Of a stretch of DNA of 64,000 nt, positions 1-13,871 are shown piece after piece; position 1 is the first letter of the stretch, and each line of letters opens with the position of its first letter. The DNA is from Bactericera cockerelli (taxonomy: Eukaryota; Arthropoda; Insecta; Hemiptera; Triozidae). The notes below the pieces were generated by a model, which did not search any database, had not been told where the DNA came from, and was given only the letters and a program-made list of their open reading frames with translations. Both the position numbers and the translations under genes were made by a program. The stretch lies in contig CM044958.1 in NCBI GenBank assembly GCA_024516035.1, positions 1,543,566-1,607,565 on the forward strand, given 5' to 3'.

Positions 1-1465
1 TTTTTTGTTTTAAGAGTTTTGTCAAAAAAACACGACCCCTTTTTTCCCCCCCACCCTACCTTGTGTATATCCTACACCCCAAAAAAAAAAAAAAAAAACC
101 TACTAAAGGGCCCTTTTTATATTTTTTTCATTTTTCCCCAAACCTTTTTTTGGTCCACCAAATACCACCACGACATTTTGAGCGGATTTTTAAGGGAAAA
201 AACCCCAAAAATCTCAATCATGTTTTTAAACATTTCTTTTTTCCCCCCCCCCTTAAAAAAAAAACGCAAACTCATTTTTTTTCCATAGGGGAAAATTTAA
301 AAAAAGGGCTATTTATTCCCTATCGAACCGGTTTTTTGAAAACCGATGATTTTCCCCTTTAAAAACTATGCAACCACAGGGGAAAAAAATTTAGATTTTT
401 TTAAAAAAAAAAAAAAAGGAAAAGGGGTTTTAAAAAAAAATTTAAAAGAAATCAAATAAAGCGTTCTTACATTCTGGCAAAGGGTTTTTTTTCCTTTTTG
501 TCAAAGTGAAGGGGAAACCCCAAAATCTTAATAGCCCCCCCGATAAAAAGAGAAATTTTTTTTTTGCAAGGACATAAAAAATTTTACTGGTCAAAAAGAA
601 AACTTTTTTAAAAACACCCCATGAAAAAAAATGTATAAATTTTTGGGGGTAGGGGAATTTTGGGGCACAAAAAAAATAAAAAACTTGCGGGGGGGGGAAA
701 AAAAGCCCCGGGGAAAAAACCCATTGATTTTACCAACAAAGGATCGGGGAAAAATTTGGACAAGAAAATACTTTTCACATTTTTTAAAAAAAAAAAAAAA
801 AACCCCCAAATTTGGGGCAAAAAAAAAAATCTATACTTCTCAAGGATGGGGAAAAACCCATTGTGGACAAGAAAATGGCTAAAATTTTTTCAGGCAAAAA
901 AAAACCATGGAAAAATTTAAAATTTTTTTTTGTCCTTTAAAACCCCCCTTTTTTCCCCCTTTTTTTTCCCTGCGGGGGGAAAAATTTTTTTCGACTGGAA
1001 AAAAATTTTTCCAAAAGCGCAAATGGAAAAAATTTTTAAAAATTTTTTAAAAAAAAAAAGGGGGTTAATAACTCATGTCAAAAGCTTCCTCACGTTTTTT
1101 TTTTGGGGAAACTTTCTTTTTTTGATAAAGGTAAAAAATGTTTTTCTTGTGATGCCCTTTTTTTTTAAAATGGTTTTTAAAAAAATTTTTGATTTGGGGG
1201 GGTAATGAAACTTGGGTACCCTCTACAGTTTTGACGGGGGGCCTTTTTTAAAAAAAAATTGGGGGGCTGCTTTTTTTTTGGGGGGTTTTTTTTCCAACTA
1301 TTTCTACAAAAACTGGGGGGGGGTTATCCTTTAAAATTTTATAATTATAAATTGCCTTTTTTTTTACAATTTGACAAAAAATTTAAAGTATTTTTTTTCC
1401 AGTCTAAGCCAATACGTATTATCGGGGGGTTTTTTAAACCCCCCAAAAATTGAAAAAACTTGTTT

Positions 1466-1505
1466 TCCCAGCTGGGTTTCGTACCCAAGATCTCTGGACT
1501 ACCCT
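1466..1505 (-). repeat. Degraded SINE-D fragment
   Basis: The words CCCAGCTGGGTTTC, ACCCA.GA and CTCTGGA.TACC match the tRNA-related B-box end of the SINE-D copy at 33,653-33,700, read on the same strand. It is one of the few recognisable pieces in the degraded block. Confidence 0.5.
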
Positions 1506-2734
1506 CCCCCCTTTTAAAAAACCCCTTCCCCGGGAAAATTTAAAAAGGGGAAACTAAAAAAAAAAAGTAGCAAAAAAGGGCCCAAAATTTTTGTTTTCTT
1601 TTTTGGTTTTTTAATTATCTCAAAATTTTTTTCCCCCAATTGTCTTTTGGCTAAACCCAATGATTCTTTTTTTAAAAAATTCTTTTTTTTTAAAATTCTA
1701 TAAAAATTTTTTATGAATTTCTTTAAATTTAAAAAAATTTTCATGATACAAACCGGGGGCCTTTTTTTGCAATCGAAAAAAAAAAAAAATTCTAAAAAAT
1801 TTTAAAAAATTTTTTTTCCACCAGGGGGACCAAATACCCCCCGGGGACAGTTTTTCCCCCCAAAAAATTGACTGCAAAGTATCCCCCTTCTTTTAAAATT
1901 TTTTTTTAAAAACTTTTTATGGTTAATTTATTCTTTACTTTTTAAAAAATTTATCCATTCATTACTTCACGAAAAAAACAAAAAAATTTTGATCCAACCA
2001 AAAAATTTTCCTTTTCCAAAAAAATGGCATTACCTACCTTGAGAAAAATCTAAAAATTTTTTTTAAATTTTTTCCCTATTCAAAAAAAGTATTGCCCGTA
2101 TATTGTACCCCCGAGGGGGGGGAAATTTGATTCACAAAGCTATAAACCACCCCCTTAAATTGCTACAAAGGAAAACAATCGAATAAAAAATAAAAAACCC
2201 CAAACCATGGACCTTTTTTTAAAAAAACCCGGGGGTCATTTCCAATTGATTAAAAAATTTTAATCAAACCATTGCCCTTTTTTTGCTACACTAGGTGAGC
2301 GAATTGTTTTCCCAACAAATAAAAAAACCCCATTGCCCCTCAATTACCCGTACCCCCCCTGTGGTCTAAATTTTTTTTCCCCCCATTTTTCCCCTCCAAT
2401 TAGCCCCCCTTTACCCCCACAGCCCCCGGGGAAAATTTTTTCCCCCCAAATTTTATTTCCCGGGGGGTTTTTTTTTCTATGACGTAGGTATCTACAATGT
2501 GTTAGATTTATACACAAAAACGGTAAAACATTACATATTAGGAAAACCCCTAAAATATAAATGAAAAAATTTCCCCAAAAAAAAAAATCACAAACCAAAA
2601 ATTGTAAAAACCCGGGGACCCCCCTCCATGAGGTGAAGACTTCGTATGCGGGGTTTCCCGGGCCCCCCTCCCACCTAGTAGGTAAAAGTGGGTACGGGTT
2701 TTTTAAATTTTTTTAAAAAGTCGTTTTTCAACTA

Positions 2735-2935
2735 CTTTTTTCATCAGGGGGGGGGTTTTTCCCTCCAATCCGGGAAAATTACCCCCCTCTACCCCCCAAA
2801 TTTAAAACCCCCCACCCCCGGGGGTTTGGGGGCCCAAAGCCCCCAGCATCACGAAATCTTCCCCTCGTTTTTAAAAAGTTGTTTAAAAATTTTTGGTGAC
2901 CCCCAGGGCCCCCCTGCATTCAACGCGCCATGGGG
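2735..2935 (-). repeat. Corrupted 5S-derived SINE
   Basis: This aligns along its length with the minus-strand 5S-SINE copies at 37,229-37,432 and 52,318-52,480. Shared words include CAGCATCACGAA, TCTTC.CCTCG, GGTGA.CC and TTCAACGCGCCAT, in the right order. Single isolated bases have been replaced by copies of their neighbours and runs lengthened, which shows the type of damage in this part of the sequence. Confidence 0.7.
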
Positions 2936-5900
2936 CGTGGAAATTTTTAAAAATTGAATCTATCCCATGAATAAACTTTTTAAAAAATTTTTTTTAATAT
3001 AAAGGAAAATAAATGGGGGGGCCACCTTTTTTTTCTTTACCATGACCCTGAACGTTTCTTTGACTTCAATATCAATGAACCCAAAAAGGGGGCCCAAAAA
3101 AATTTCGGGGGGCCCGGTTTTTGCCGCACTAGAGGGGGGAGTAAAACACCACACCCTCCCATACCTCGATTTTTGCTTACAAGAATAATGGTTTTTTTTT
3201 TTTTTTTTTTTTTTTTAAAACTGCCCAAAAAAAAAATAAAACTATAATATTTTTAAAAAATTTTTTTCTTTTTTTCATAATAAACTTAGTAATTTTTTTG
3301 TCATTTTTTAACGGATATTTTGATAAAAAATTATATTTTTTCCCCAAAAAGGGGAAAAAATAAATGAAACCCCCTACGTACTTTCAATATTTTTTTTTAT
3401 TTTTTTTTTTTTTTTGTTTACAATATTTTATAAAATTTTTTTATGTGACAAAAAAAAAATTTTTAAAAAAAATAAAAATTGGGGGGAAAAAAATTGATTA
3501 AAAGCAAAAATTTTTTAAAAAAAAATACTGTATAAATGCAAAAAACCTAGCAAGGGGAAAAAAAAATTTTAAAGATTAATAACTGAAAGAAAATTTAAAT
3601 TAAAAAAAATCCTAAAGAAAGAAAAATTGAAAAAAAATTTCGAAGGGGGAAAAAAAAAAAAAACAATTTTAAAAAAAAAAATTTTTTTCTTTTTTTTTTA
3701 ACATCAGTCTGTAAATTTAAACTTTTTTTAAAAAAAAAAATTTTTTTTTTTTTTTTAAAAATTTTATAAATTTTTCCCCTTATCTCGTCATTTTTCTTTT
3801 TAAATCCCCTATATCTTGGAAAGAGAAGAAAAATATGAACTCACTTTGATATACAAAACCCTTTTTTTTTTTTTCCCCTTTTCATAAGTTAACCCCTGGG
3901 GGGCAGTTACCAAAAAAACAGTTTTCGGATAAAAATCCCCAAAAACTAATTTTACTTAAAAAAACGGGAAAAAACATCATCAAAAGGGTTTTCAAAAAAG
4001 GGGAAAGGGGGGGGCCCTTTTTACAACCCCCCCAATTTAAAAACAGCGCGGGGGGGTTTTAAAAAAAAATGATTAAATTAACAGCGTTTTTTTCAAAAAA
4101 TAGGGGGTTTTTGAAAAAAATTTTAAAAAGGGGGAAAAATTTTTAAAAATTTTTAATGAAGACGGGGTTGGGGGCCAAAATGTTTAAAAGGGGGAATCTT
4201 GTAAAAAAGGGGTTTTAAAAATTTTTTAAAAAGTTTAAAAAAAAAGGGTTTCTGACCTTTTTTATAATTTTAAAAAATTTATATTTTTTTAAAAAAAAAA
4301 AACCCCTTTTTTTTTAAACACAAATTAAAATTTTAAAAATTAACTTCCTTATTCCTTTTCATTTCAAAAAAATATTTAAAAGGGGTAAAAAAATATTTTT
4401 TTAAAGAAAATTTTTTTTAGAATATTTTTTTGCAAATTTTAAATAGGGGTTTTTTTAAAATTTTATTAAAACGGGGAAAAACCCGTTTTTTCCCCAAAAC
4501 CCGGTACCCCAACCCCCTAGTTTTTTTCCCCAAAAAATCTATACCCCCGGGGTTTTTTTAAATTTTTTTGTCCAAAAATTTTTTTGGGGCCGGGGTGCGA
4601 ATATTAATTATCACACTTTTAAAACCCCAAAAAATTTTTTTTAAAAACCCTCCAAAACCCCGGGGGCTGTTTAGCTTTTTTTTTGGGGGCACTTTTCCCT
4701 TTTTACCAAACTCAGCACGCCATATACTCAAGCATTTTCACTCCATGCTGCAACTTTCTTTTTACATTAAAAAACCCCCGTTTTTAAATTTTTAAAAAAT
4801 GCAGCTATTTTCGACATGTCGACAAAAAGGAAAAACCCTTGTTCAATTTTTTATATTGTTTTCTTTTTTTCAGTATACATTCAAAATTCTTCAATGCCCA
4901 TGATGTGGGGGACGATATTTGAGAACTTTGTTTACAAAGAGGAATGATTGGGGTAAATCCGGCTTTATTTTTTTTATTTCTTGGGGATCAAGCAAGACCT
5001 TCAAATTTTAAAAAATTTAAATTCGTTTTTTACTAAAATTCAACAACTTTAAAAAAGTAAATCCGGAAAAATTTTTAAACCGGGGAAAAAGGGTTCCAAA
5101 CATTTAAATTGGTTTGCCCCCTTAAATAGCGAGGGCAGGTGCCTTCGTTGGGGGAAAATGTAGAACCTATTACACGGAGGAAAACCCCCTGGGGTTTTCC
5201 AAACACGAATTTAATTACTCCCGGGAAAAAATTTGTTGCAAATAAAAACCCCCGGGGAAAAATTTTTTAAAAAAAAAAAAAAACAATTTTTTTTAAATAA
5301 TTAAATTTTTTTTTTAAAAGAAACATTGGTATTTTTTTTCAATTTTTTTTCTATGGAATTTTTTTAAAAAAAGGGGGGTTTTTAATTTAAAAAAAAAAAA
5401 AAAAAAACCAAAAAAAAGGGGGGGGGCCCTTTTGGAAAAAATTGGGAAAATTTTTAAAATGAAATGATGGTTCAAAAAAATCATCCCTTTGGGTTTTTTA
5501 TAAATTCCCCGTCAAAAAACCCCCCCTTTAATTTTTTGTATTTTTACTGTGACAAGTTATGAAGTAATTTTTTTTGGAAACTCATTTTTGCCCCAAAATT
5601 AAAATTTTTTAAAAGGGGGTTCAGTTTAAAAAAACCACCTGATTTTGGGCCCCCTTTAAATGGGGATTTTTTAAAAAGGAAAAAACCCAAAAAACCCCAA
5701 AAAAACCCCAAAACAAAAACCCCCACTATTTGCAATTTTTTTGCCATTAATGAATCAAAACCTTTTTTTTTTTTTCATCTGGGGAAAAACTTTCTGAATA
5801 ATTTTTAAATGACAAATACGTTCAAAATCCTTTTTTGATCTCACTTTTTTTCCCCCACGGGGGCTTGTCATAAAATTTTTGTGAGTTAAACCACATTCTG

Positions 5901-8900
5901 GGGGGGGAGAAAGTTCACCCACACCTACAAGGTAAACTCCACTTTGCCTTTTAATTTTTTTTACCCAAGGTTTAAAAGAAAAAATTCTTCCCGTGGGGTT
6001 TTTTCCGTTTGGCCCTTTTTTTGGTTTTTTTAGGGGGAAAAAAATTTTTATATGTTTTTTACCGGAAAAACCCCCAAAATTTTTTTTCCGTTCAAATTGG
6101 GGTTTTTTTAAAAAAAAATTTTTTAACGACTAGAAAAAATTTTTTTTTTGATGCGTAAAAAAAGTAAGGAAAAAGCATGTTTTTTTTGTAGATTTGAGTA
6201 TTTTGGGGAATTTTTAATGATGCTGTTTTATTTTTATCCATGAAATTTTTTTTAATAAAACTATTTTTTTCCCTTTTATAAAGTTTTGTTAAAATTTTTT
6301 TCCTCGACAACGTTTTTTCTTTAATTTTTTAATACACAAATATACATAAAAAACAAGTAAATGATAAAAAAAATAGACCCCAAATTTTTACCCAAATTTT
6401 TTTTAGCAAATAAATTTTTTTTCTGTTTTAAAAAATTTTTTTCCATGGTTCCAATTTTTTTTTAAAAAACCCAAAAATTACTGCTTTTGGTTTTAATTTT
6501 TGGGAAAAAATTTTATTTTAAATTTTCCCTTTACAAAAATTCATGTTTTTTTTTTTTAAAAAATTTTTTTTCCGCAAAATTTATCCATTACGTCATTTTA
6601 AAATGATCATCAAAGTGGTTTTTTGGGGTTTTTTAAATTTTCCCCCATTTATTTTTAATTTTTTTTGCATTTTTTTTAAATTTTTAAAAAATTTTTTTTT
6701 TCCCCCAAATACATTTAAAAATGCCGCCTTTTTAAACTTTTTTTTCAAAAAAATAATTTTCAGATAATTATGGAAAGGTATTTTTTTTTTATGTTTTATT
6801 CCTGGGAAAAAAAAAACTTCTACTTCACCTAAATTTTTTTCCACATCTTCCCCTTTCCCCTTTGTTTTTGGAAAAACCGACACGATCACCCGCATGCCGA
6901 GATTAAAAATGCCCCTACCTTGGGGACCCGTTTTTTTAAAACCGGGTTTTTCCGAAATTTTTGGGGTGGTCCTTTCCCTTTCCCCCCTCAATTTTTATGC
7001 TTCGGGGACGTCACCAACGGGACGACCCCCCTTCTGGGGGGAGCTCCTCCAAAAAGGGGGCCCCCACAACTGCCCCCCCACCTCCCTACGCGACCACAAA
7101 CCTTACAAGAACCCCCCGGGGACCCCCTTAGCCCTTTTGAATTTTTAAACCCCTTTTCCCAAATTTTTCACTAAAAAAATTCCTTCGTATCTAAAACCCC
7201 TGAAAAAAATTTTCCCCAAAAATGAATTTGAAAAAAAAAGGGGACAACCCCCCCCTTTTATGGGGTTTTTTTTTTAATTTTAAAAGGGGAAAAATACAGC
7301 CTTGATTGGCGTTTTAAAAATAAATTTTTTCAAAAAAATTTTTTTTTTTTACTCCCAAACCCGGGGCGATTTAAAAACCAAGAAAAATTTTTTAAAACTT
7401 TTTTTTGGGGCTTTAAAAATTTTGGGGTTTTTTGGGGGGAAAAAAAGGGAAAGGGGTACTTTTACCACTTTAAAAATACTCTGAAAATTTTTTTCCCCAA
7501 CAAACCAAAAACCACATCTACCCAAAAAACTTTTGGGGCCCCCACTTTCACTTTTTTTTGGGGCCAACCCTTTTTTTTTTTTAAATATCCCCTACTTTTC
7601 TTTTTGTTGGGAGGGAAAAAAAAAAATTCATTTTTTTTAAACCCCCCATACTAAAATCCAAAAAAATGAAAAGGGGTTGGGGCGATCATCTCTTGTGAAA
7701 AACACCAATTTCACCCAAAAAATTTTAAAAGAGCTCCCAAAAGGGTTTTTTTCGCACCCCCACAAAATTTGGGGGCGGGGATTTTTTTGTACCAATTTTT
7801 CCATTAAATTTTGGGAAAGTCAGTTGTTTTTTGGGGAAATATTTTGAAAAAAAGAAAACATTGCCATAGTTTTGCGTGTCTTGTTTTTTCCCAAATTTGG
7901 GGGAAGAGAGAAAAAGAAATAAGAAAGAGAGAAAAAAGAAACAGAAAGAACAGAGAGAAAAAGGGGGGGGAAAAAAAAAAGGGGGAGAGAGAAAAGAGTT
8001 ATACAAAAAAAAAACCCCCTTTTGAGAGTAATTTGAAAAAATTTTGGGGTTTTTTCTTTTTTTTTCTTTGCTCTTTATTTTTTAAAAGGGGTTTTAAATT
8101 TTTAAACTTTACGGGGAAATTTCAATAAATCTTTTAAAAAAAAATTTTTAAAAATTTTTAAAAAAAAAAAAAAGAACAAAAAAGAAAATAAAACTAACTC
8201 CTCCCCCAAAGGGGGGGGTTTTTCCTTTGGGGAAATTTTTTCCCCTCAACCCTTTGTATTTTGCAAAAAGGGAAAACCCAATTTTTTTTCAAATCCAAAA
8301 AGAAAAAACCCCGGGGGCCCCGGGGGTTTTTTAAAAATTTGGGTCAGGGGGTTTAAAGCATGTGCTGAGTTTGGGGAAAAAAAAATATCTAAAACTAACT
8401 TAAATTTTTTTAAAAAAAAAATTTTTTATTTATTTGAAAAATTTTTGGGGGAATTTTTAAAAATTTTTAAACAAAAAAACCTGAAAAAATTAAAATTTTT
8501 CCCAGACAAAAATTTTAAAGTACTGAAGATAAATATTTATTTTGGGGACATAAACCCCTAAATACTTTATGTTAATTTTTTTTGAAAATTTCCCCCTTAA
8601 AATTAAAATTTTTTTGTAAACCACCCTATTAAAACCCCTTTTAAAAAAAAAATGTAATAAGCTCTCTTTTAAATTACCCTTTTTTTAATAAGTTATGTTG
8701 TAAAAAAACAATTTTTAAATTTGTTTAAACAATTCAAAACATCTCATTTTTAAAAAAACCTTGGCCCCAAAAAAAATGGGGGGTTTAAAGGGGAAAAAAA
8801 CTCATACATCAATAAAACTATTAACAAAAAAAAAGAAAAAAAAATCATTAAATCCAAAATTTTATACTTTTTCAAAAAAAGAAATTGGGGAAAAAAAAAA

Positions 8901-11900
8901 TCTATTGATTAATGGAAGCACTTGATCGAAAGAAAGTATCAATTCAAAAAACACATTTATTTTTTAAAAGCAACAACAAATCAACTATGGTTGATTTGGT
9001 TAAAAAAAAACTTGGTTAAAAAAAAAAATTTATTAATCTTTTCCCCCCCCCCCCCTTATTCCCCTTTTTTAAAAAAAAACCCCCCCCCATTCAAGGGGGG
9101 AAAAACAACTGCCCGGGGGTTTTTCGTGGCGGAGCGCATAGCAACTACTTTTTGGGGGCCCCCAAAAAAGTCACCTCTGCAACCTGGCCTCCCTGCTCGT
9201 TTTTCCAAAAGGGGGGGCCCCCCCCGGGGGGGGGCCCCCCCCCCAAACCCGGGGGCATGGAGAGGAACGGGGAAAAGGGGCCCCCCCAGGCGGGGCCCCC
9301 GGGGCCCCCCCCCCAAAACCCCAGTCACAACTTTAAGTGTCTTCCACCCCGATCGGCCGCACTTTCCGGCGCCAAGCCTTGTCAGGGGGGGGATTTCCCC
9401 CCTTTTTAAAACTAAATTTATATAGCCCCCGGTTTTTAAAGGGGCCCAAAGATTAATCAATGTTTTAAAATTTTAAAAAAACCAAAAAACCCACCTAAGT
9501 CCGGGGGTTTTTAAACCAAAAAAAGAAAAATAAAAAATTGGGGGGCTGGGGTTTTTTTTTAAAAATTTAAAACTGTTTCAATTTTGGGGAAAAAAACCCT
9601 TTCCCCGGGGAAAACCTTTTTTAAAAAGAGACGGGGGAAAAACGAATTTTTTACTTTTTTAGGGAAAAATTTTTATTTGTTTTGGTTTTTAATTTTTTTT
9701 ATAATTTTTTTGATAGGAAATTTTTTTAAATTTTTTTATTATTATTTTTTTCCGGGGGAAAGTTTTGGGGGGGTCCCCCTTCGCCCTTTTCCCGACAAAA
9801 CCCTCACACTAAAAACCCCCTTTTCCCCCCCCCGGAAACGACAGTGCTGCCCTCCCCCAACCCCCAATCCCTTTTCCCCCCCCTTCCCCCCAAAAAAAAT
9901 TCAACACCAAAAAACAAAATCGACGGCAACAAAAAAATTCCCCCAACGAAAAAACCCCCCCCGACCAACTTTTTTCACAAAAACCCCACCGGGGGGACAA
10001 CGACAAGCCCCCCCGGGGTCCTATAACCCCCAACCTCCCCAAAATTTCCCCCGGGTTCTGCCCCGCTAAAAAATCATGGGGGGTTTCTGTAGCGCCCTTT
10101 TCCCTGTTTTTTTTTCCCCGGACCCCCCTCGGGGCCCAGGCCCCAAATTTTCCCCTTTTACAACCCCAAAGGGGGCCCCGGGTCCATCAACGGGGAAACC
10201 TAGACCCACGCCTCCCCCCACCCCCACCACTCGGGGGCCACCACAGCACCCAAAAAATGACCCCGGGGGTCCCCGGGGTCCTGTATTGTTCCTACTTTTT
10301 TGTTTACATTTTTTCAGTAAGAAAATTTTTTTCCTATTTTTGGTAGTTGAAGTGGGGAAATTCTAAAAAAAAAATTTTAAACGCTTTTGGGGATTGGGGA
10401 AGAAATTTTCTCCCAAATTACATTTGTTTTACTTTTTTCTTTAAAAAACTAAACTATAAAAATAGCACCCCGGGGAAGGGGTTTTAAAATTTAAAATTTT
10501 TAAAAACCCTTTAAAAAATTTAAAAAACCCGGGGGAAAAAAAAATTTAATTTAAAAATTTTTTTTGAGGGGTTAATTGGGGTTTAAGAAAAAGACACCCC
10601 TCAGTGAACCTTTTATCAAAAAAATATAAAAATTTTTAAACTTTTTTTTTCTCTTTCCCCTTTTTCCCAAAACCTACTGGGGGTTGGGGGCCCTTTAAAA
10701 AACCTCGGGGTTTTGGGTTGGGGTTTTTAATGCGGGGATTTTAAAACCCCCAAAAGATTGGCAAAAAAACCCTTTCCCAGCGTCAAACTTGTTAAAACGC
10801 CCAAAAATTTTTAATTTTTCTTCGGGGTTTAAAAAAACTCCACCATCTCACAATTTTTTTAAAACTCCTAAACCCAAAAAATTTTTTAATACTTTTTTTA
10901 TTAAAATTTTTTTCTCATTCATTGTGGTGCGGCCTATTCAAATATCCCCGTTAAAAAAATTTTCCCCTTCTGCCCTTTTATTCTTTTTTTCCCAAATTTT
11001 TAAAAATTATGCCCACCCCCTCTACTTTTTATTTTTCTTTTGATATAGGGGTTTTTTTTCCCCTTTTCCCCCATCTTTTTCTCGTATTTAAAAATTTTTA
11101 ATATATTAAAATTTTTTTATTGAAATTTTTTAAAAAACCACTTTGATTTCTGGCCTTTTTTTTTATATTAAAAAATTTTTTAATGTGGGGATTTCATCTT
11201 TTTTTTCTTTTTTAAGGGGTTTTTTATGCCTTTTTTTGAAAAAATTTTTTCTTTTTCGAAAAAAAAAAAAAAACTTTCTCATAAATTTAAAAGAAAAATT
11301 TTTTAAAACCCGACAAAATTTTTTTATTTATTAAACATTTTTGGGTTTTTTTTTTTTTAAAAATTTTTCCGTTTTCCCTTTCCAAAAAAGGGGGGAAAAA
11401 AGGGGGCCCAATGCAAAACACCCCCCAGTCTGCCCCCCAATCCTCACCCGGGGGGTCCTGGACAAAAACCGTCCCCCCCAACCCCCCCCCTTCACCCCAC
11501 TCCCCCGGGGGCAGCCCCCGCACCACCCCCCCAAAAAAAACCCCCCACACCACCTGCCCACCGATCAGCCCCATACCCCCCCCGGGGAGTCCCCCTTGGG
11601 GCCCCCTTTCCCGGAACATTTCCACTCTCCCCCAAAACAACATTAAAAATTTAAATAAAAAAAAGGGGGTATATTAAATTTTTCTTTTAAGGGGCTTCTT
11701 GTCTAACCGCATCTAAATAAACTACTTTACACTCTCAAAAAAAGCCGAATCTCCGTTTCAACCGTCAAACAAAGCACTCTATTGGTTATTGCTTCAAGCG
11801 TTATTTAATTTGTTTGGGGGTTTTAAAAGTCCCCAAAAAAAATAAAATTTTTTTGCCCCTCTTTTTTTTTTTTTTTTACTTTCAAAAAATTTTTTTTTTT

Positions 11901-12839
11901 TTAAAAAAATACTTTCATTTTTCAAAAATTTAATTATAAGGGGAAAAAATTTTAATCAATTTTTTAAATTTAAAAAAAAGGGGGTTTTTAAAAGGGCCCA
12001 TAATTTTTAAAAATGTTTGGGCCCCCCCTTTTTTTGTATTGTTTTTTTAGGTAAAAAATTTAACCCCAAAAAAAAGTGCTTGTTTTGGGGGGTTGAAAGG
12101 GTTTTTGGGGAAGGGGGCTTGGCTTTCAAAAGCACTCGGGGGGGGTTTGGTTTTTTTTTTTTAAAAATTTGACGGGGGGAAAAAAATTTGGGAAAATTTT
12201 TGGGGGGGTTTTCCCGGGGTTTAAAAAAATGTCTAAAGACACTCAAAAGAAAAAATTTTTGAAAAAAACTTGGGGGCTCTTTTTGGGGTTTTTAAAAAAA
12301 TGTTTTTTTCTATTTAACTATTGATCTCCTGGTAACTTCGGGGAAAAATTTTAAAAAAAAAGGGGGGCCCCTTTTTTCTAGGACCACGTTTTTAAAAATT
12401 TTTTTCCATCCTCTGGGGGTTTAGCATTAAAAAACCCCCCCAAACCCCCCCCAAATTTTAAAAAAAAGATTTTTTTTTTAAAATTGATTTCCCCCTCCCC
12501 AATTTAAACTATTTAGCTCACTTCCTCCAGTGCATGGGGGTTTAATACGCGCCATTGCTAATCCCCAACTGGGGGAAAATTTTTTTTGTTTTTTAATTTT
12601 CCCCCCCTAATAATTAATTTTCCTTTTTTTTAAAAATTTTGACGATAATAAAAAGGGCCTTTAAATTGGGGTTTTTGAAAAAAGCTGGCTTATCCTCCCC
12701 CCCTGGGGGTTTTTTTTTCCCCTAAAAGGTTTTTTTTATCACTTCCATGACATCCCCATAGTTTGGGGGAACCAGTATTGGTCTTTCACTCTCATTTTCA
12801 AATCCAAGTTTTCCTTTGTTTTGCGCACACTCGAGATGC

Positions 12840-13050
12840 TTTCAGCGCTTTGGTAACGCGTGCCAAATATTTGAGGCCAGTGTAGTTGGGCATTACTTTT
12901 CAGCACTTTGGTAACGCGTGCCAAATATTTGAGGCCAGTGTAGTCGGGCATTACTTTTCAGCAATTTGGTAACGCGTGCTAAATATTTGAGGCCAGTGTA
13001 GTCGGGCATTATTTTTCACCTTTTCAGTGCTTTGGTAGCGCGTGCCAAAT
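12840..13050. repeat. 58-bp minisatellite, about 3.6 copies
   Basis: Successive units begin with TTCAG(C/T)(G/A)CTTTGGTAACG and contain CCAAATATTTGAGGCCAGTG and GGGCATTACTTTTCAG. The unit length is 58 bp. The last copy is partial and diverged. It lies just inside the clean sequence, next to the degraded block. Confidence 0.85.
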
Positions 13051-13067
13051 ACTGATCTAACAAATTT

Positions 13068-13228
13068 TGACCTCACCTGCAGCTCGATCGATAAGGCGGC
13101 GGACTTGTAATCTGGAGGTTGGTGATTCGAGTCCTATGTAAAGGAAAAAAATAAAAAAGCAAAAAAAAAATTAAAAAAACTATAGCTATTTTCAGCAAAA
13201 TTGTGATCAACACAAATGCTCATAATAT
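13068..13228 (+). repeat. SINE-A copy
   Basis: A tRNA-like head with CGATCGATAAGGCGGCGGAC and the B-box-like GTGATTCGAGTCC is followed by an A-rich stretch and the tail word TGATCAACACAAAT. The rest of 13,229-13,610 shows no recognisable element. Confidence 0.75.
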
Positions 13229-13611
13229 AATAACTACTGATATGAGATCAGTCTAGATGAGTATAACATTTCTGTGACATCTCTGAACCTTTAGGTTCGA
13301 TTTTATCCATGGTAAAATATTCCAAACTACATTTGGCTAGTTAGAGCTACTAATTTATTGAATGAAGAGAAGTCCAAGGTTAACTTTGTTTGGCCTGTCT
13401 CTTTGTATGGCAAGAACTTTTAAAAAAAGCTTCGATAAAACTTTGTGTTTTAATAATTAAAATGCGAAGGTTCATTAAAGTCAAAGCTTTTTTTTTGAAG
13501 ATTAAAATCACTTTGAAATATAATGAATTACCGTCTGCTTTTTTCCCCCATTTCTGTAGAGCTATTATGTCTAAAATTCATTGATCTTCTAGTATTTCAA
13601 CTTGCTATTCA

Positions 13612-13805
13612 AGTTAGGCAACATCCAGCGAGGCTAGGACTTCAATGGGTGTCTATTCGTATCCAAACCCTCGTGATTCTAACTATTTCTAGCCCCACTC
13701 AGGCTGAGTGAGGTTAATTTGTATAGCTGGTTTGTGAGTTTCTAGTGAATGCAGCGTAAAACCCCTGTCGTTATATGTCCATGCCGTTGAAAGCGACGCT
13801 AACCC
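13612..13805 (+). repeat. 5S-SINE fragment
   Basis: It starts inside the 5S-like head (GGCAACATCCAGCGAGGCTA, then GGACTTCAATGGGTG) and continues through the tail (CCCACTCAGGCTGAGTGAGG, GCGTAAAACCCCTGTCGT, GTTGAAAGCGACGCT). The first part of the head is missing, and the copy is older than those at 24,453 and 32,246. Confidence 0.8.
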
Positions 13806-13871
13806 AGAAGAACTTAATTTTACCCGTGAAGTGACTGCTGGAGAAGTGGACTTAACAGATCTATCTCGTCA

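Larger units (their letters stand above)
1..12727. other. Degraded, homopolymer-rich block (probable consensus or assembly failure)
   Basis: This stretch is dominated by runs of all four bases (for example the T run near 3,190-3,216 and alternating G and C blocks near 9,216-9,245). Ordinary mixed-base sequence starts abruptly at about 12,728. The short reading frames inside are artefacts of low complexity (Lys/Phe/Pro/Gly-rich) and I annotate none as genes. Three places still resemble repeats found intact elsewhere in the window (1,466-1,505; 2,735-2,935; 11,690-11,720), so real genomic DNA underlies the block. GC-rich islands near 6,890-7,150, 9,100-9,400, 9,800-10,310 and 11,400-11,640 could be damaged exons but cannot be read. 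Confidence 0.85.

Noticed and set aside
1..12727. Dozens of open frames of 60-167 codons in the degraded block
   Set aside because: Composition is set by homopolymers (Lys/Phe/Pro/Gly), frames exist on both strands at once, and no domain is recognisable.
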